In this document: positions 8,789-19,015 of the stretch, piece by piece
Numbering within the stretch: position 1 is the stretch's first letter
Layout of the letters: every line of letters begins with the position of its first letter
NCBI GenBank assembly: GCA_900316265.1
Contig: ONCH01000013.1
Coordinates: 1 to 49,522, forward strand
Length of the DNA: 49,522 nucleotides
Direction: 5' to 3'
Source: an uncultured Prevotellaceae bacterium
GTDB taxonomy: Bacteria > Bacteroidota > Bacteroidia > Bacteroidales > Bacteroidaceae
Translations under genes and position numbers: made by a program
The notes under the pieces: generated by a model
Database searches by the model: none
What the model was told of the DNA's origin: nothing
The model's input: only the letters and a program-made list of their open reading frames with translations

Positions 8789-9259
8789 ATGATAGACAAA
8801 AACGTCATTAAGACAGCAGTTGAGGAGTGGCTCGAGAAGGGCGAATATTATTTGGTAGATGTAGAAATGACTGGCGATGATCGCATCGTCATTGAGATTG
8901 ACCATGCCGATGGTGTATGGATTGAAGATTGTGCTGAGTTGAGCCGTTTCTTACAGGAGAAGCTTGGCGAAGAGCTCGGCGATTATGAATTGGAGGTAGG
9001 CTCTGCCGGTATCGGTCAGCCTTTCAAGGTACTGCAGCAGTACAAGAACCATATTGGTAAGGAGGTAGAGGTATTACAGAACGATGGCATCAAACTTCAG
9101 GGAATACTGAAGTCTGCCAGCGACGACAACACATTTGTGGTTACTGTCAAGGAGAAGCAGCATCAGGAAGGCAAAAAACGCCCCGTGCTGGTAGAGGTTG
9201 ACAAAACCTACAAGACCACTGATGTGAAGTACTGTAAGTATCAGCTCAATTTCAAATGA
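8789..9259 (+). CDS. rimP: Ribosome maturation factor RimP
   Basis: 156 residues, the usual length. RimP binds the 30S subunit and helps its late assembly. The N-terminal half has the family pattern VDVEMTGDDRIVIEIDHADGVWIEDCAELSRFL and then ELGDYELEVGSAGIGQPF, the most conserved stretch, where most species read EVSSPG. The C-terminal SH3-like half follows. It heads the conserved rimP-nusA-infB order, 25 bases before nusA. Confidence 0.93.
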   Translation: MIDKNVIKTAVEEWLEKGEYYLVDVEMTGDDRIVIEIDHADGVWIEDCAELSRFLQEKLGEELGDYELEVGSAGIGQPFKVLQQYKNHIGKEVEVLQNDGIKLQGILKSASDDNTFVVTVKEKQHQEGKKRPVLVEVDKTYKTTDVKYCKYQLNFK

Positions 9260-9284
9260 ATTAAAAATTAAAAAATAATATATT

Positions 9285-10541
9285 ATGGCAGTAAAGAGTG
9301 TGAAGGGTCCATCAATGATTGAGACCTTTCAGGAATTTAAAGAGACAAAAAACATTGACCGCACTACCCTGGTGAGCGTATTGGAGGAAAGCTTCCGTAA
9401 CGTGATTGCCAAGATGTTCGGTTCTGACGAGAACTACGACGTCATTGTAAACCCTGACAAGGGTGACTTTGAGATTCATCGCAACCGTATTGTGGTTGCC
9501 GATGGTGAGGTACAGGACGAGAACAAGGAAATTGCACTCTCTGAGGCCCAGAAGATTGAGCCCGACTATGAGGTTGGCGAAGAAGTTTCTGAGGAGGTAG
9601 ACTTCCAAAAGTTTGGTCGCCGTGCTATCCTGAACCTGCGCCAGACACTGGCTTCCAAGATTCTGGAACTGGAGCACGACTCTCTGTACAACAAGTATAA
9701 GGACAAGGTCGGTCAGGTTGTCAGTGCTGAGGTTTACCAGATGTGGAAGCGCGAGGTACTGCTTATCGACGATGAGGGTAATGAGTTGCACCTGCCGAAG
9801 CAGGAGCAGATTCCTTCTGACAACTACCACAAGGGTGAAACCGTACGTGCTATTGTCAAGGAAGTACAGAACGAGAATAACAATCCTCGCATCATCCTCT
9901 CACGCACCAGTCCCCAGTTCTTGGAGCGTCTGTTGGAAGCCGAGGTTCCTGAGATTCAGGACGGTCTTATTACTATCCGTCGTATTGCCCGCATGCCAGG
10001 TGAGCGTGCCAAGGTGGCTGTCGAGAGCTACGACGACCGCATCGATCCAGTAGGAGCTTGCGTAGGTGTGAAGGGTAGTCGTGTTCATGGCATTGTCCGT
10101 GAGATGTGTAACGAGAACATCGATGTCATCAACTACTCCAGCAACACCCAGTTGTTCATCCAGCGTGCTTTGTCACCTGCTAAGGTTACCAGCATTACAC
10201 TGAATCCTGAGGAGCACAAGGCTGAGGTCTATCTGCAGCCTGAGGAGGTTTCCTTGGCTATCGGTAAGGGTGGTCTGAACATCAAGCTCGCCTCTATGTT
10301 AACTGAGTACACCATCGATGTCTTCCGCGTAGTCAACGAAGGTGAGGCCGACGAGGATATCTACCTCGACGAGTTCGCTGACGAGATTGACCAGTGGATT
10401 ATCGATTCTATCAAGGCTATCGGCTTGGATACTGCCAAGGCTGTGTTGAACGCTCCACGCGAGATGCTGATTGAGAAGGCTGACCTCGAGGAGGAGACTG
10501 TTGACCACGTACTTGAGGTATTGAAGGCCGAGTTCGAGTAA
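9285..10541 (+). CDS. nusA: Transcription termination/antitermination factor NusA
   Basis: A 418-residue RNA polymerase-binding factor for pausing, termination and antitermination. In order: the N-terminal polymerase-binding domain (about 1-130), an S1 domain (GQVVSAEVYQMWKREVLLID), KH1 (AKVAVESYDDRIDPVGACVG, then KGSRVHGIVREM) and KH2 (EVSLAIGKGGLNIKLAS). The end has a short helical acidic tail rather than the two acidic repeats of E. coli NusA, normal for Bacteroidetes. A heptad tandem repeat fills the gap to infB. Confidence 0.95.
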   Translation: MAVKSVKGPSMIETFQEFKETKNIDRTTLVSVLEESFRNVIAKMFGSDENYDVIVNPDKGDFEIHRNRIVVADGEVQDENKEIALSEAQKIEPDYEVGEEVSEEVDFQKFGRRAILNLRQTLASKILELEHDSLYNKYKDKVGQVVSAEVYQMWKREVLLIDDEGNELHLPKQEQIPSDNYHKGETVRAIVKEVQNENNNPRIILSRTSPQFLERLLEAEVPEIQDGLITIRRIARMPGERAKVAVESYDDRIDPVGACVGVKGSRVHGIVREMCNENIDVINYSSNTQLFIQRALSPAKVTSITLNPEEHKAEVYLQPEEVSLAIGKGGLNIKLASMLTEYTIDVFRVVNEGEADEDIYLDEFADEIDQWIIDSIKAIGLDTAKAVLNAPREMLIEKADLEEETVDHVLEVLKAEFE

Positions 10542-10573
10542 ATTGAATAATGAAAATTGAAAATTGAGAATTA
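10541..10573 (+). repeat. Heptameric tandem repeat between nusA and infB
   Basis: Four phased 7-base units of the form AATTGAA (the second reads TAATGAA, the fourth ends in G), then AATT, ending one base before the infB ATG. It fills the whole intergenic gap. Confidence 0.7.
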
Positions 10574-13315
10574 ATGGGTGTACGATTAAATAAAGTATTA
10601 TCAGAACTGAATATAGGACTTCAGACGGCTGTTGATTTCCTGAAGAAGAAGAGCAGTCTGGGCGAGATTCGCGATGACGCTACGACAAATACCAAGATTT
10701 CTGACGAACAGTATCAGGCATTGGTTGACGAGTTCAGCACCGACAAGGCAGTGAAGACTCAAGCCGATATGATATTTACCAAGAAAGCAAAGGAAAAGAA
10801 AGTCGAGAAGGCCGAAAAGGCTGAGAAAGCAGTCACCAAGACCGAAGAGATGCTGGAACAGCGCACTGGTCTGAAGACACTGGGCAAGATTGATCTCTCG
10901 CAGATTGGTAAGCCTAAGGCTGCTCCTACTCCAGAACAAGAGCCGGAGCCGGAACCAGAGCCAGAGCCCGTCAAGGAAGAAGAGCCTCAGGTAATCCAAG
11001 AAGCTCCTATCCAGGAACAGCCCGTTGTTGAGGATGAAGATGAGGATGTTGCTGAAGAGTCTGCTGACAATGTCGAGCCTTCACTGGCCAAGACTCCTGG
11101 TGACTTCATAAAGCCTGCAACCCAGTTGAATGTGTTGGGCAAGATAGACCTCGACTCACTCAACCAGAGCACACGTCCTAAGAAGAAGTCTAAGGAGGAG
11201 CGTCGCAAGGAGCGTGAGGAGAAGGCCGCTGGTGAGCGCAAGAAGCGCGAGCGCATCCGTACCGACAAGGTCGATATCGAGGCTGCAGCTAAGCAGGCTG
11301 GTCAGCAAGGTAAGAACAAGAACAACAATAACAACAAAGGTGGTAATAACAACCAGCAGCAGGGTCAGGGCAAGAAGAACAAGAAGAACCGTCCCGTCAA
11401 GCCGTTGGAAGTTGACGACGAGGCAGTAGCACGTCAGGTCAAGGAGACGCTGGCTCGCCTGACCTCGAAGAACCAGAACAAGAAGGGTGCCAAATATCGT
11501 CGTGAGAAGCGTGACGCTGTTGCCGAGCGCATGAGCGAGGAGATGGCAGCAGAGGCTGCACAGAGCAAGGTACTGAAGCTCACTGAGTTCGTAACCGTTT
11601 CTGAGTTGGCTACCATGATGAATGTGGGTGTCAACCAGGTCATTGGAACCTGTATGTCTATCGGTATTATGGTGTCTATCAACCAGCGTCTGGATGCTGA
11701 GACCATCAATATTGTTGCTGACGAGTTCGGATTCACCACAGAATACGTTTCTGCTGAGGTACAGAATGCCATCACAGAGGAGGAGGATGACGAGAACGAT
11801 CTGATTTCTCGCGCTCCTATCGTCACAGTGATGGGACACGTTGACCACGGTAAGACATCGTTGCTCGACCACATCCGCAACACTAACGTGATTGCAGGTG
11901 AGGCTGGCGGTATCACGCAGCACATCGGTGCTTATAATGTAAAACTGAAGGATGGTCATAGCATTACCTTCCTCGACACTCCTGGTCACGAGGCCTTCAC
12001 AGCCATGCGTGCCCGTGGTGCTCAGGTAACGGATATCGCAATCATCATTGTTGCTGCCGACGACTCTGTGATGCCTACCACCAAGGAGGCTATCGCCCAC
12101 GCTCAGGCTGCTAACGTTCCTATGGTCTTTGCTATCAACAAGATTGATAAGCCAGGTGCCAACCCCGACAAGATTCGTGAGGACTTGGCCAATATGAACC
12201 TGCTCGTTGAGGACTGGGGCGGTAAGTACCAGTGTCAGGAAATCTCTGCCAAGAAGGGACAGGGTGTCTACGAGCTGCTGGAGAAAGTACTGCTCGAAGC
12301 TGAGATGCTCGACCTGAAGGCTAATCCTAACCGCAAGGCTACCGGTTCCATCATCGAGTCGTCACTCGACAAGGGCCGTGGCTATGTCTCTACCGTCCTC
12401 GTGTCCAATGGTACGCTGAAGGTAGGTGACGTCGTTATCGCAGGTACTGCCTGGGGTAAGGTCAAGGCGATGTTCAACGAGCGTAACCAGCGCATCGAGA
12501 AGGCAGGTCCTGCAGAACCCGCCATCATCTTAGGTCTGAACGGTGCTCCTACTGCTGGTGACTCTTTCCACGTCATGGAGACTGAACAGGAGGCTCGTGA
12601 GATCGCTAACAAGCGTATCCAACTGCAGCGTGAGCAGAGCTTGCGTACTACCACCAAGCTGGGTCTTGACGAACTGTCACACCGTATTGCTCTGGGTGAG
12701 TTCCATGAGTTGAACATCATCGTGAAGGGTGATACCGACGGTTCTATCGAGGCACTCTCTGACTCGTTCATCAAGCTCTCTACTGAGAAGGTACAGGTCA
12801 ACGTCATCTCAAAGGCCGTAGGTCAGATTTCAGAGAACGACGTTATGCTGGCCAGTGCTTCTGAGGCAATCATCATTGGTTTCCAGGTGCGTCCTTCTGC
12901 TGATGCCCGTCGTGCTGCCGATCGTGAGGGTGTTGAAATCAACACCTACTCTATCATCTACGACGCACTCGACGATGTGAAGCAGACCATGCAGGGTATG
13001 CTCGACAAGGTGAAGAAGGAGATAGTCTCTGGTGAGATTGAGGTGAAGCAGGTCTTCAAGATTTCCAAGGTGGGTACCGTTGCCGGCGGTTTGGTTACCG
13101 AGGGTAAGGTACACAACAAGGATAAAGCCCGCGTTATCCGCGACGGTATCGTCATCCACACCGCTCCTATCGACGCTCTGAAGCGTTATAAGGACGATGC
13201 CAAGGAGGTTGCTACCGGTCTGGAGTGCGGTATCTCACTTGTTAACTTCAACGACATTCAGGTTGGCGATATCATCGAGACCTTCACAGAGATCGAGGTA
13301 GAACAGAAACTGTAA
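10574..13315 (+). CDS. infB: Translation initiation factor IF-2
   Basis: 913 residues. IF-2 is the GTPase that brings initiator tRNA to the 30S subunit. The N-terminal third is a low-complexity linker: a run of Glu-Pro pairs near residue 125, acidic stretches, then an Asn/Gln/Lys-rich block near 245-275. The G domain follows: G1 GHVDHGKTS near 422, DTPGHEAF (G3) and NKID (G4). Domains II-IV include the C-terminal [15 protein letters not shown] segment that binds formyl-Met-tRNA. Its TAA shares a base with the sufB ATG, an unusual direct coupling of translation to Fe-S assembly genes. Confidence 0.96.
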   Translation: MGVRLNKVLSELNIGLQTAVDFLKKKSSLGEIRDDATTNTKISDEQYQALVDEFSTDKAVKTQADMIFTKKAKEKKVEKAEKAEKAVTKTEEMLEQRTGLKTLGKIDLSQIGKPKAAPTPEQEPEPEPEPEPVKEEEPQVIQEAPIQEQPVVEDEDEDVAEESADNVEPSLAKTPGDFIKPATQLNVLGKIDLDSLNQSTRPKKKSKEERRKEREEKAAGERKKRERIRTDKVDIEAAAKQAGQQGKNKNNNNNKGGNNNQQQGQGKKNKKNRPVKPLEVDDEAVARQVKETLARLTSKNQNKKGAKYRREKRDAVAERMSEEMAAEAAQSKVLKLTEFVTVSELATMMNVGVNQVIGTCMSIGIMVSINQRLDAETINIVADEFGFTTEYVSAEVQNAITEEEDDENDLISRAPIVTVMGHVDHGKTSLLDHIRNTNVIAGEAGGITQHIGAYNVKLKDGHSITFLDTPGHEAFTAMRARGAQVTDIAIIIVAADDSVMPTTKEAIAHAQAANVPMVFAINKIDKPGANPDKIREDLANMNLLVEDWGGKYQCQEISAKKGQGVYELLEKVLLEAEMLDLKANPNRKATGSIIESSLDKGRGYVSTVLVSNGTLKVGDVVIAGTAWGKVKAMFNERNQRIEKAGPAEPAIILGLNGAPTAGDSFHVMETEQEAREIANKRIQLQREQSLRTTTKLGLDELSHRIALGEFHELNIIVKGDTDGSIEALSDSFIKLSTEKVQVNVISKAVGQISENDVMLASASEAIIIGFQVRPSADARRAADREGVEINTYSIIYDALDDVKQTMQGMLDKVKKEIVSGEIEVKQVFKISKVGTVAGGLVTEGKVHNKDKARVIRDGIVIHTAPIDALKRYKDDAKEVATGLECGISLVNFNDIQVGDIIETFTEIEVEQKL

Positions 13316-14760
13316 TGAGTAACGAGTTTGTAAAACAGGTAGCTGAACAGAAATACGAATTTGGATTCACTACCGATGTACATACTGAAATCATAGAGAA
13401 AGGGCTGAACGAGGATATCGTTCGGCTCATCTCTGCTAAGAAGGGGGAACCTGAGTGGATGCTTGAGTTCCGCCTCAAGGCATTCCGCTACTGGAAGGAG
13501 CAGACGGAGCCTACGTGGGGGCACGTCCACGTGCCTCCCATCGATTATCAGGCCATCAGCTACTACGCCGACCCCACCGCGAAGAGTGTGTCCAGCGATT
13601 CTGTCGCTGGTATCGACCCCGAATTGGAGAAAACCTTCGACAAGCTGGGCATTCCCTTGGAGGAGCGCTTAGCACTGAGCGGTAATACTGCTGTCGATGC
13701 CATCATGGACTCAGTAAGCGTAAAGACCACCTTCAAGGAGAAATTGCGCGAAAAGGGTGTTATCTTCTGTTCCATCGGTGAGGCTATCAAGGAACACGGC
13801 GACTTGGTAAAACAGTATCTGGGCTCGGTGGTACCTTATAAGGACAATTTCTTTGCAGCCTTGAACAGCGCCGTCTTCAGCGATGGCTCGTTTGTCTATA
13901 TCCCCAAGGGGGTGCGCTGTCCTATGGAACTCAGCTCGTATTTCCGCATCAACGCCCGAAACACGGGACAGTTTGAGCGTACGCTGATTATTGCTGACGA
14001 CGATGCTTACGTATCGTATTTGGAGGGCTGTACAGCCCCCATGCGCGATGAGAACCAGCTGCATGCTGCTATCGTTGAGATTATCGTAATGGATCGGGCT
14101 GAGGTAAAGTATTCTACCGTACAGAACTGGTATCCTGGCGATGAGAATGGTAAGGGAGGTGTACTAAATCTCGTAACAAAGCGTGGCGATTTACGCGGTG
14201 TTGATTCTAAGTTGTCGTGGACACAGGTAGAGACGGGTTCGGCTATCACGTGGAAGTATCCCTCATGCATTCTACGTGGCGACAACAGTGTTGCCGAGTT
14301 CTATTCGGTAGCCGTCACCAACAACTACCAAGAGGCTGACACAGGTACGAAGATGATTCATATCGGCAAGAACACCAAGTCGACGATTATCTCTAAGGGT
14401 ATCTCCGCAGGTCACTCACAGAACTCATATCGTGGACTAGTACGTGCGGCATCTACTGCTGATAATGCCCGTAACTACTCCAGTTGCGACTCCCTATTGC
14501 TAGGCTCTGACTGTGGCGCACATACTTTCCCCTATATGGATGTGCACAACGACACTGCCGTCTTCGAGCACGAGGCTACCACCTCGAAAATCTCAGAGGA
14601 CCAGTTGTTCTACTGCAATCAGCGAGGCATCCCTACTGAGCAGGCCGTAGGCCTCATCGTCAACGGATATGCCAAGGAAGTATTGCAGAAGTTGCCCATG
14701 GAGTTTGCCGTTGAGGCTCAGAAACTATTATCAGTATCATTAGAAGGAACTGTAGGATAA
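13315..14760 (+). CDS. sufB: Fe-S cluster assembly scaffold protein SufB
   Basis: 481 residues. Part of the SufBC2D scaffold on which iron-sulfur clusters are built in the cytosol. The family pattern is clear: [24 protein letters not shown] (a conserved cysteine), [10 protein letters not shown], the long beta-helix, and [17 protein letters not shown] with the conserved cysteines, then YCNQRGI near the end. It starts on the last base of infB and is followed at five bases by sufC, so sufBCD are co-transcribed with the rimP operon unless an internal promoter exists; none was seen. Confidence 0.95.
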   Translation: MSNEFVKQVAEQKYEFGFTTDVHTEIIEKGLNEDIVRLISAKKGEPEWMLEFRLKAFRYWKEQTEPTWGHVHVPPIDYQAISYYADPTAKSVSSDSVAGIDPELEKTFDKLGIPLEERLALSGNTAVDAIMDSVSVKTTFKEKLREKGVIFCSIGEAIKEHGDLVKQYLGSVVPYKDNFFAALNSAVFSDGSFVYIPKGVRCPMELSSYFRINARNTGQFERTLIIADDDAYVSYLEGCTAPMRDENQLHAAIVEIIVMDRAEVKYSTVQNWYPGDENGKGGVLNLVTKRGDLRGVDSKLSWTQVETGSAITWKYPSCILRGDNSVAEFYSVAVTNNYQEADTGTKMIHIGKNTKSTIISKGISAGHSQNSYRGLVRAASTADNARNYSSCDSLLLGSDCGAHTFPYMDVHNDTAVFEHEATTSKISEDQLFYCNQRGIPTEQAVGLIVNGYAKEVLQKLPMEFAVEAQKLLSVSLEGTVG

Positions 14761-14764
14761 AGAT

Positions 14765-15520
14765 ATGTTAGAAGTTAAGAACTTACACGCTCGCATAGGC
14801 GAGAAAGAGATATTAAAGGGCATTGACCTCGTAATTAACGACGGGGAGACACATGCCATCATGGGACCTAACGGTTCTGGTAAATCCACGCTGAGTGCAG
14901 TGCTCGTGGGTAATCCACTCTACGAGGTAACAGAGGGCGAGGCTTACTTCAATGGTAAGAACCTGCTGGAGATGAAGCCTGAGGATCGTGCCCACGAGGG
15001 GTTGTTCCTGTCGTTCCAGTACCCTGTTGAGATTCCTGGTGTGTCGATGACCAACTTCATGAAGGCAGCCATCAACGAAAAGCGCAAGTATCAGGGTCTG
15101 GAGCCTATGAACGCTGCAGAGTTCCTGAAGCTGATGCGCGAGAAGCGTAAGATAGTGGAGCTCGACTCTAAGCTGGCTAACCGTTCTGTCAACGAGGGCT
15201 TTAGCGGTGGTGAGAAAAAACGCAACGAGATTTTCCAGATGGCTATGCTGGAGCCCAAGCTGAGCATTCTCGACGAGACCGACTCTGGTCTGGATGTGGA
15301 TGCTATGCGCATCGTGGCTGAGGGTGTCAATAAGTTGCAGACCCCTGAAACTTCGTGCATCGTTATCACCCACTATGACCGTCTGCTCGAGATGATTAAG
15401 CCCCAGTTTGTGCATGTGCTCTACAAGGGGCGCATCGTGAAGACTGGTGGCCCTGAGCTAGCTGTTCAGATTCAGGAGCACGGCTACGATTGGATTAAGG
15501 AAGAAATCGGAGAAGAATAA
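14765..15520 (+). CDS. sufC: Fe-S assembly ATPase SufC
   Basis: 251 residues, an ABC-type ATPase without a membrane partner that drives shape changes in the SufBCD complex. Walker A GPNGSGKST is at residues 34-42; the signature region reads FSGGEKKRNEI, the SufC-specific form; Walker B ends in SILDETDSGLDVDA, also characteristic of SufC. The TAA overlaps the sufD ATG by one base. Confidence 0.95.
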   Translation: MLEVKNLHARIGEKEILKGIDLVINDGETHAIMGPNGSGKSTLSAVLVGNPLYEVTEGEAYFNGKNLLEMKPEDRAHEGLFLSFQYPVEIPGVSMTNFMKAAINEKRKYQGLEPMNAAEFLKLMREKRKIVELDSKLANRSVNEGFSGGEKKRNEIFQMAMLEPKLSILDETDSGLDVDAMRIVAEGVNKLQTPETSCIVITHYDRLLEMIKPQFVHVLYKGRIVKTGGPELAVQIQEHGYDWIKEEIGEE

Positions 15521-16845
15521 TGGGTAGTGAACAACAATATATTGACTTGTACCAGCAGTGTCGCGAGATAATCTGCGAGCATAGCAGTGGTGTGATGAAT
15601 GCCGTGCGCGACGAGGCCTTTGAGCGCTTCCGCAAGCAGGGTTTCCCCACCAAGAAGGTGGAACGCTACAAGTACACCGACATGCAGGCACTCTTTGCTC
15701 CCGATTACGGTTTGAACCTGAATCGCTTACAGATTCCTGTCGACCCTTACAACGCGTTCCGTTGTGATGTACCCAATCTCTCGACGAGCCTTTACTTCGT
15801 GGTGAACGATATGTTCTATCATGAAGAAAAAGCCAAAGGTCATCTGCCCGAAGGTGTTATCATTGGTTCCCTAAAAGACTTTGCCACCAGCGAGTATTAC
15901 AATCGCATGGCCGCTCACGCCAACGATGCTGTTACTGACCTCAACACCATGCTGGCACAGGATGGCCTTTATGTCTATGTGCCCAAGAACGTCAAGGTAG
16001 ACCGTGCCATTCAGGTCATCAACATCCTGCGCTCTGACGTTGACCTGATGGTAAACCGTCGTGTACTGATTGTGCTCGAAGAGGGTGCAGAGATTAAGAT
16101 GCTGTTCTGCGACCATGCGGCAGACAACCGTAACTTCCTGGCCACTCAGGTTATCGAGGCTTACGTTGGCGAGAATGCATCACTCGACCTCTATTGCATG
16201 GAGGAGACACATCATAAGAATGTACGCGTAAGCAATGTCTATATTGACCAACAGGCTAACAGTCGTGTAAACCATAATGTGATTACGCTGCATAATGGTA
16301 TTACTCGCAACAAGCTCGACCTCACCTTCTCTGGCGAAGGTGCTGAGTGCCAGTGCTATGGTTGCGTCATTGCCGATAAACAACAGCATGTGGATAACAA
16401 CACGCTGATTGTGCACAAAGTTCCTCATTGCACCTCTAATGAACTCTACAAATATGTGCTCGACGACAAGGCAACAGGTGCTTTTGCAGGTCGTGTACTG
16501 GTAGAGCATGGTGCACAGAAGACCACCTCGCAGATGACCAACCAGAACCTGACAGCCACCAAAGAGGCACGTATGTACACCCAGCCTATGCTGGAGATTT
16601 ATGCCGACGATGTGAAGTGTGCCCACGGTTCAACTGTTGGTCAGCTGAACGATGCGGCGCTGTTCTACATGCGTCAGCGTGGCATCTCGCTACAAGAGGC
16701 TAAGGTGCTGTTGCAGAACGCCTTCATCAATGAGGTTATCGACCACATGCAGCTTGAACCGTTGCGCGACCGCTTGCACTACTTGGTAGAGAAGCGCTTC
16801 CGTGGAGAGCTGAACAAATGCTCAGGTTGTAAACTCTGTAAGTAA
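15520..16845 (+). CDS. sufD: Fe-S assembly protein SufD
   Basis: 441 residues, paralogue of SufB in the SufBC2D scaffold. The N-terminal helical part (FRKQGFPTKKVERYKYTDMQAL) is typical, as is the C-terminal MLEIYADDVKCAHGSTVGQ with the conserved histidine, followed by FYMRQRGIS. The protein ends in KCSGCKLCK, three closely spaced cysteines. This gene ends the suf run; a strong hairpin follows, then a convergent gene. Confidence 0.94.
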   Translation: MGSEQQYIDLYQQCREIICEHSSGVMNAVRDEAFERFRKQGFPTKKVERYKYTDMQALFAPDYGLNLNRLQIPVDPYNAFRCDVPNLSTSLYFVVNDMFYHEEKAKGHLPEGVIIGSLKDFATSEYYNRMAAHANDAVTDLNTMLAQDGLYVYVPKNVKVDRAIQVINILRSDVDLMVNRRVLIVLEEGAEIKMLFCDHAADNRNFLATQVIEAYVGENASLDLYCMEETHHKNVRVSNVYIDQQANSRVNHNVITLHNGITRNKLDLTFSGEGAECQCYGCVIADKQQHVDNNTLIVHKVPHCTSNELYKYVLDDKATGAFAGRVLVEHGAQKTTSQMTNQNLTATKEARMYTQPMLEIYADDVKCAHGSTVGQLNDAALFYMRQRGISLQEAKVLLQNAFINEVIDHMQLEPLRDRLHYLVEKRFRGELNKCSGCKLCK

Positions 16846-16854
16846 ATAGATAAT

Positions 16855-16891
16855 AAAAGCTGCGACTCCCAAAAGAATCGCAGCTTTTTTT
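16855..16891. terminator. Bidirectional terminator after sufD
   Basis: An 11-bp perfect stem: AAAAGCTGCGA (16855-16865) with TCGCAGCTTTT (16878-16888), followed by T residues on plus and by A-rich sequence that reads as T on minus. It lies between two convergent genes and can serve both. Confidence 0.85.
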
Positions 16892-16908
16892 CTTTCTAAC
16901 AAGTCAGC

Positions 16909-17667
16909 TTACTTGACAATAGTTTTCTTACCGTTCTGAATGCGCAGACCCTTGGTGCTGTTGTTCACCTTGCGGCCATTCAGGTCATAAGCATCCTCAG
17001 AGATATTCTGGAAGCGGACGTTGTTAATGTTCGTAGCCTCAGACTGTGAGATGTGAATGATACGCAGTTCCTTAGCTGAAGCACTCTGCTGGTCCCATGT
17101 GAAACCACAACGGGTAGGCAGGAACTTCTGCTCTGGAGTAGTCTTAATCAGTACAGCCTCCAGCGGTGTAACATTTTGCTGAGCAGGAATACCATAGCGA
17201 CCAGCCTTCTCGACGGTTTCCCATGCACTGCCGAAAGTTACGACATTGCCGTTATTGTCGCTCATGCGAACGGGCTGCACCTCGTTGTCAAACATGATAG
17301 CATCGGTATTCTTGATGCGCAGATATTGACTCTTGGGCGAATTGACGAGATAAGGCACACCAGCCTGGATGCCTTCGTTCGTGCACTCTACGAAATAAAG
17401 CTTCAGGACGTCACCCTCCTGCTGCATTCCGTGGAAACGCTCTATCGTAACATCACCCAACTGGTCAGCGGCGACAGTCATCGGCAGACACAGCGTATTG
17501 TAGCCTGCGAAGAAATAGCGGTTCAGCTGAACAGTCTGATCGGTGTTCTGCAACATTTCCATGTTCAGTTTTGGAGAACTGGCATAGACATTTTTTACCT
17601 TGTTTTGTGCAAAAGCAGTAGTGCAAACTGCAGTTGCCACCATCAATGTAAGTACAAATTGTTTCAT
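16909..17667 (-). CDS. Secreted protein with C-terminal YDLNGRKV/GKK motif, function unknown
   Basis: The start chosen is the ATG that begins a signal peptide (MKQFVLTLMVATAVCTTAFA, cleavage before QNK), giving 252 residues. A much longer frame upstream runs into the sufS promoter and is not real. The middle has the pattern YFFAGYNTLCLPM, also present in the cohesin-like protein near 25 kb as TCVLPF. The end, DAYDLNGRKV then RIQNGKKTIVK, is the C-terminal module common on secreted Prevotella and Bacteroides proteins. It separates sufD from sufS on the opposite strand. No enzymatic motif. Confidence 0.75.
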   Translation of the reverse strand: MKQFVLTLMVATAVCTTAFAQNKVKNVYASSPKLNMEMLQNTDQTVQLNRYFFAGYNTLCLPMTVAADQLGDVTIERFHGMQQEGDVLKLYFVECTNEGIQAGVPYLVNSPKSQYLRIKNTDAIMFDNEVQPVRMSDNNGNVVTFGSAWETVEKAGRYGIPAQQNVTPLEAVLIKTTPEQKFLPTRCGFTWDQQSASAKELRIIHISQSEATNINNVRFQNISEDAYDLNGRKVNNSTKGLRIQNGKKTIVK

Positions 17668-17700
17668 ACGCAATATATGTTTAAAGGTTTTGTCTGCGTG

Positions 17701-17730
17701 CAAAGATACAAAATAATTCATAATAAACAA
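17701..17730 (-). promoter_or_regulatory. Promoter of the reverse-strand secreted protein
   Basis: Reading minus: TTG (17730-17728), a 19-base spacer, then TATCTTTG (17708-17701), a complete -33/-7 pair about 34 bases before the ATG at 17667. Confidence 0.72.
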
Positions 17731-17751
17731 GGCATAATGCATATTTTTTCG

Positions 17752-17759
17752 TACCTTTG
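17752..17759 (+). promoter_or_regulatory. -7 box TACCTTTG before sufS
   Basis: Matches TAnnTTTG, 22 bases before the sufS ATG, with an A/G-rich stretch between as a possible ribosome binding site. It gives sufS its own promoter, separate from sufBCD. No clear -33 TTG. Confidence 0.62.
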
Positions 17760-17781
17760 TCGCGCATTTTAAGAAAAAGAC

Positions 17782-19011
17782 ATGTTTGACGTACAGAAAA
17801 TACGAGAAAATTTCCCAATATTGAGTCGTCAGGTATACGGTAAGCCACTGGTATACCTGGACAATGCCGCCACCACACAGAAGCCGTTGTGCGTACTCGA
17901 TGCTATGCGCGACGAGTACCTCAACGTCAACGCCAACGTGCATCGCGGCGTACACTACCTCAGTCAGCAGGCTACCGACTTGCACGAAGCCGCCCGTGAG
18001 AAGGTGCGCAGCTTTATCAATGCCCGTAAGATAGAGGAGATTGTCTTTACGCGTGGCACTACAGAAGCCATCAATCTGGTAGCCGCCTCGTTCTGCGAGT
18101 CGCAGATGAAGGCTGGCGATGAGGTGCTGGTTACTGAGATGGAGCACCACTCCAACATCGTCTCCTGGCAACTGCAAGCCATGAAACGAGGCATTGTGGT
18201 CAAGCACCTACCCATCACCGATGACGGTCGTCTGTGTCTCGATTCCGTCGAGACTCACATCACCGACCGCACCAAACTCATCAGTATCGCCCACGTCAGC
18301 AACGTATTGGGCACCATCAACCCTGTCGAGGACATCATCAAGACAGCCCACGCTCACGGTATCCCCGTCCTCGTGGATGGAGCACAGAGCGCACCCCACA
18401 TGGCCATTGACGTGCAGGCAATGGACTGCGACTTCTTTGCCTTCAGTGGTCATAAAATGTATGGACCAACTGGCATTGGTGTACTTTATGGCAAAGAGGA
18501 ATGGCTGGAGAAATTGCCGCCCTATCAGGGTGGTGGCGAAATGATTGACAAGGTGACGTGGGAGAAGACCACCTTCGAGCGCTTGCCGTTCAAATTCGAG
18601 GCTGGCACACCCGACTATGTGGCCACCCACGGCTTAGCCACCGCCATCGATTTCCTGAATAGTGTAGGCCTGGATTCCATCAAGGCCCACGAAGAGGAGC
18701 TCACCCGCTACTGCATGGAACAGCTACAGACCATTGAAGGGATGCATATCTACGGTCCTGCGGTCAGCAGCTTCTCCGCTGACAAGGACGCCGTCGTTTC
18801 CTTCAACGTCGGCACCATCCACCACCTCGATATGGGCACCCTCCTCGACCGTCTGGGTATTGCCGTCCGCACAGGTCACCACTGTGCCCAACCGCTAATG
18901 GACCGTCTCGGCATCTCAGGCACTGTACGCGCCTCGTTTGCCCTATATAATACGAAGGAAGAGGTCGATACGCTGGTAGCAGGCATCCGCCGCGTTTCTC
19001 AAATGTTTTAG
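17782..19011 (+). CDS. sufS: Cysteine desulfurase SufS
   Basis: 409 residues. It takes sulfur from L-cysteine and hands it to the Suf scaffold. The PLP lysine is Lys225 in FSGHKMYGPTGIG; the persulfide cysteine is Cys368 in RTGHHCAQPLMDRLGI, and the surrounding sequence is the group II (SufS) form. TRGTTEAINLVA is the cofactor-binding loop near the N-terminus. No sufE or sufU is beside it. Confidence 0.95.
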   Translation: MFDVQKIRENFPILSRQVYGKPLVYLDNAATTQKPLCVLDAMRDEYLNVNANVHRGVHYLSQQATDLHEAAREKVRSFINARKIEEIVFTRGTTEAINLVAASFCESQMKAGDEVLVTEMEHHSNIVSWQLQAMKRGIVVKHLPITDDGRLCLDSVETHITDRTKLISIAHVSNVLGTINPVEDIIKTAHAHGIPVLVDGAQSAPHMAIDVQAMDCDFFAFSGHKMYGPTGIGVLYGKEEWLEKLPPYQGGGEMIDKVTWEKTTFERLPFKFEAGTPDYVATHGLATAIDFLNSVGLDSIKAHEEELTRYCMEQLQTIEGMHIYGPAVSSFSADKDAVVSFNVGTIHHLDMGTLLDRLGIAVRTGHHCAQPLMDRLGISGTVRASFALYNTKEEVDTLVAGIRRVSQMF

Positions 19012-19015
19012 TTCG

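Noticed and set aside
10920-10970. Glu-Pro repeat in infB as a possible frameshift hot spot
   Set aside because: The frame is intact across it, and such linkers are normal in IF-2 of this phylum.
17668-18207. Long N-terminal extension of the reverse-strand secreted protein
   Set aside because: It runs through two promoters and into sufS on the opposite strand; the signal peptide start is internal.
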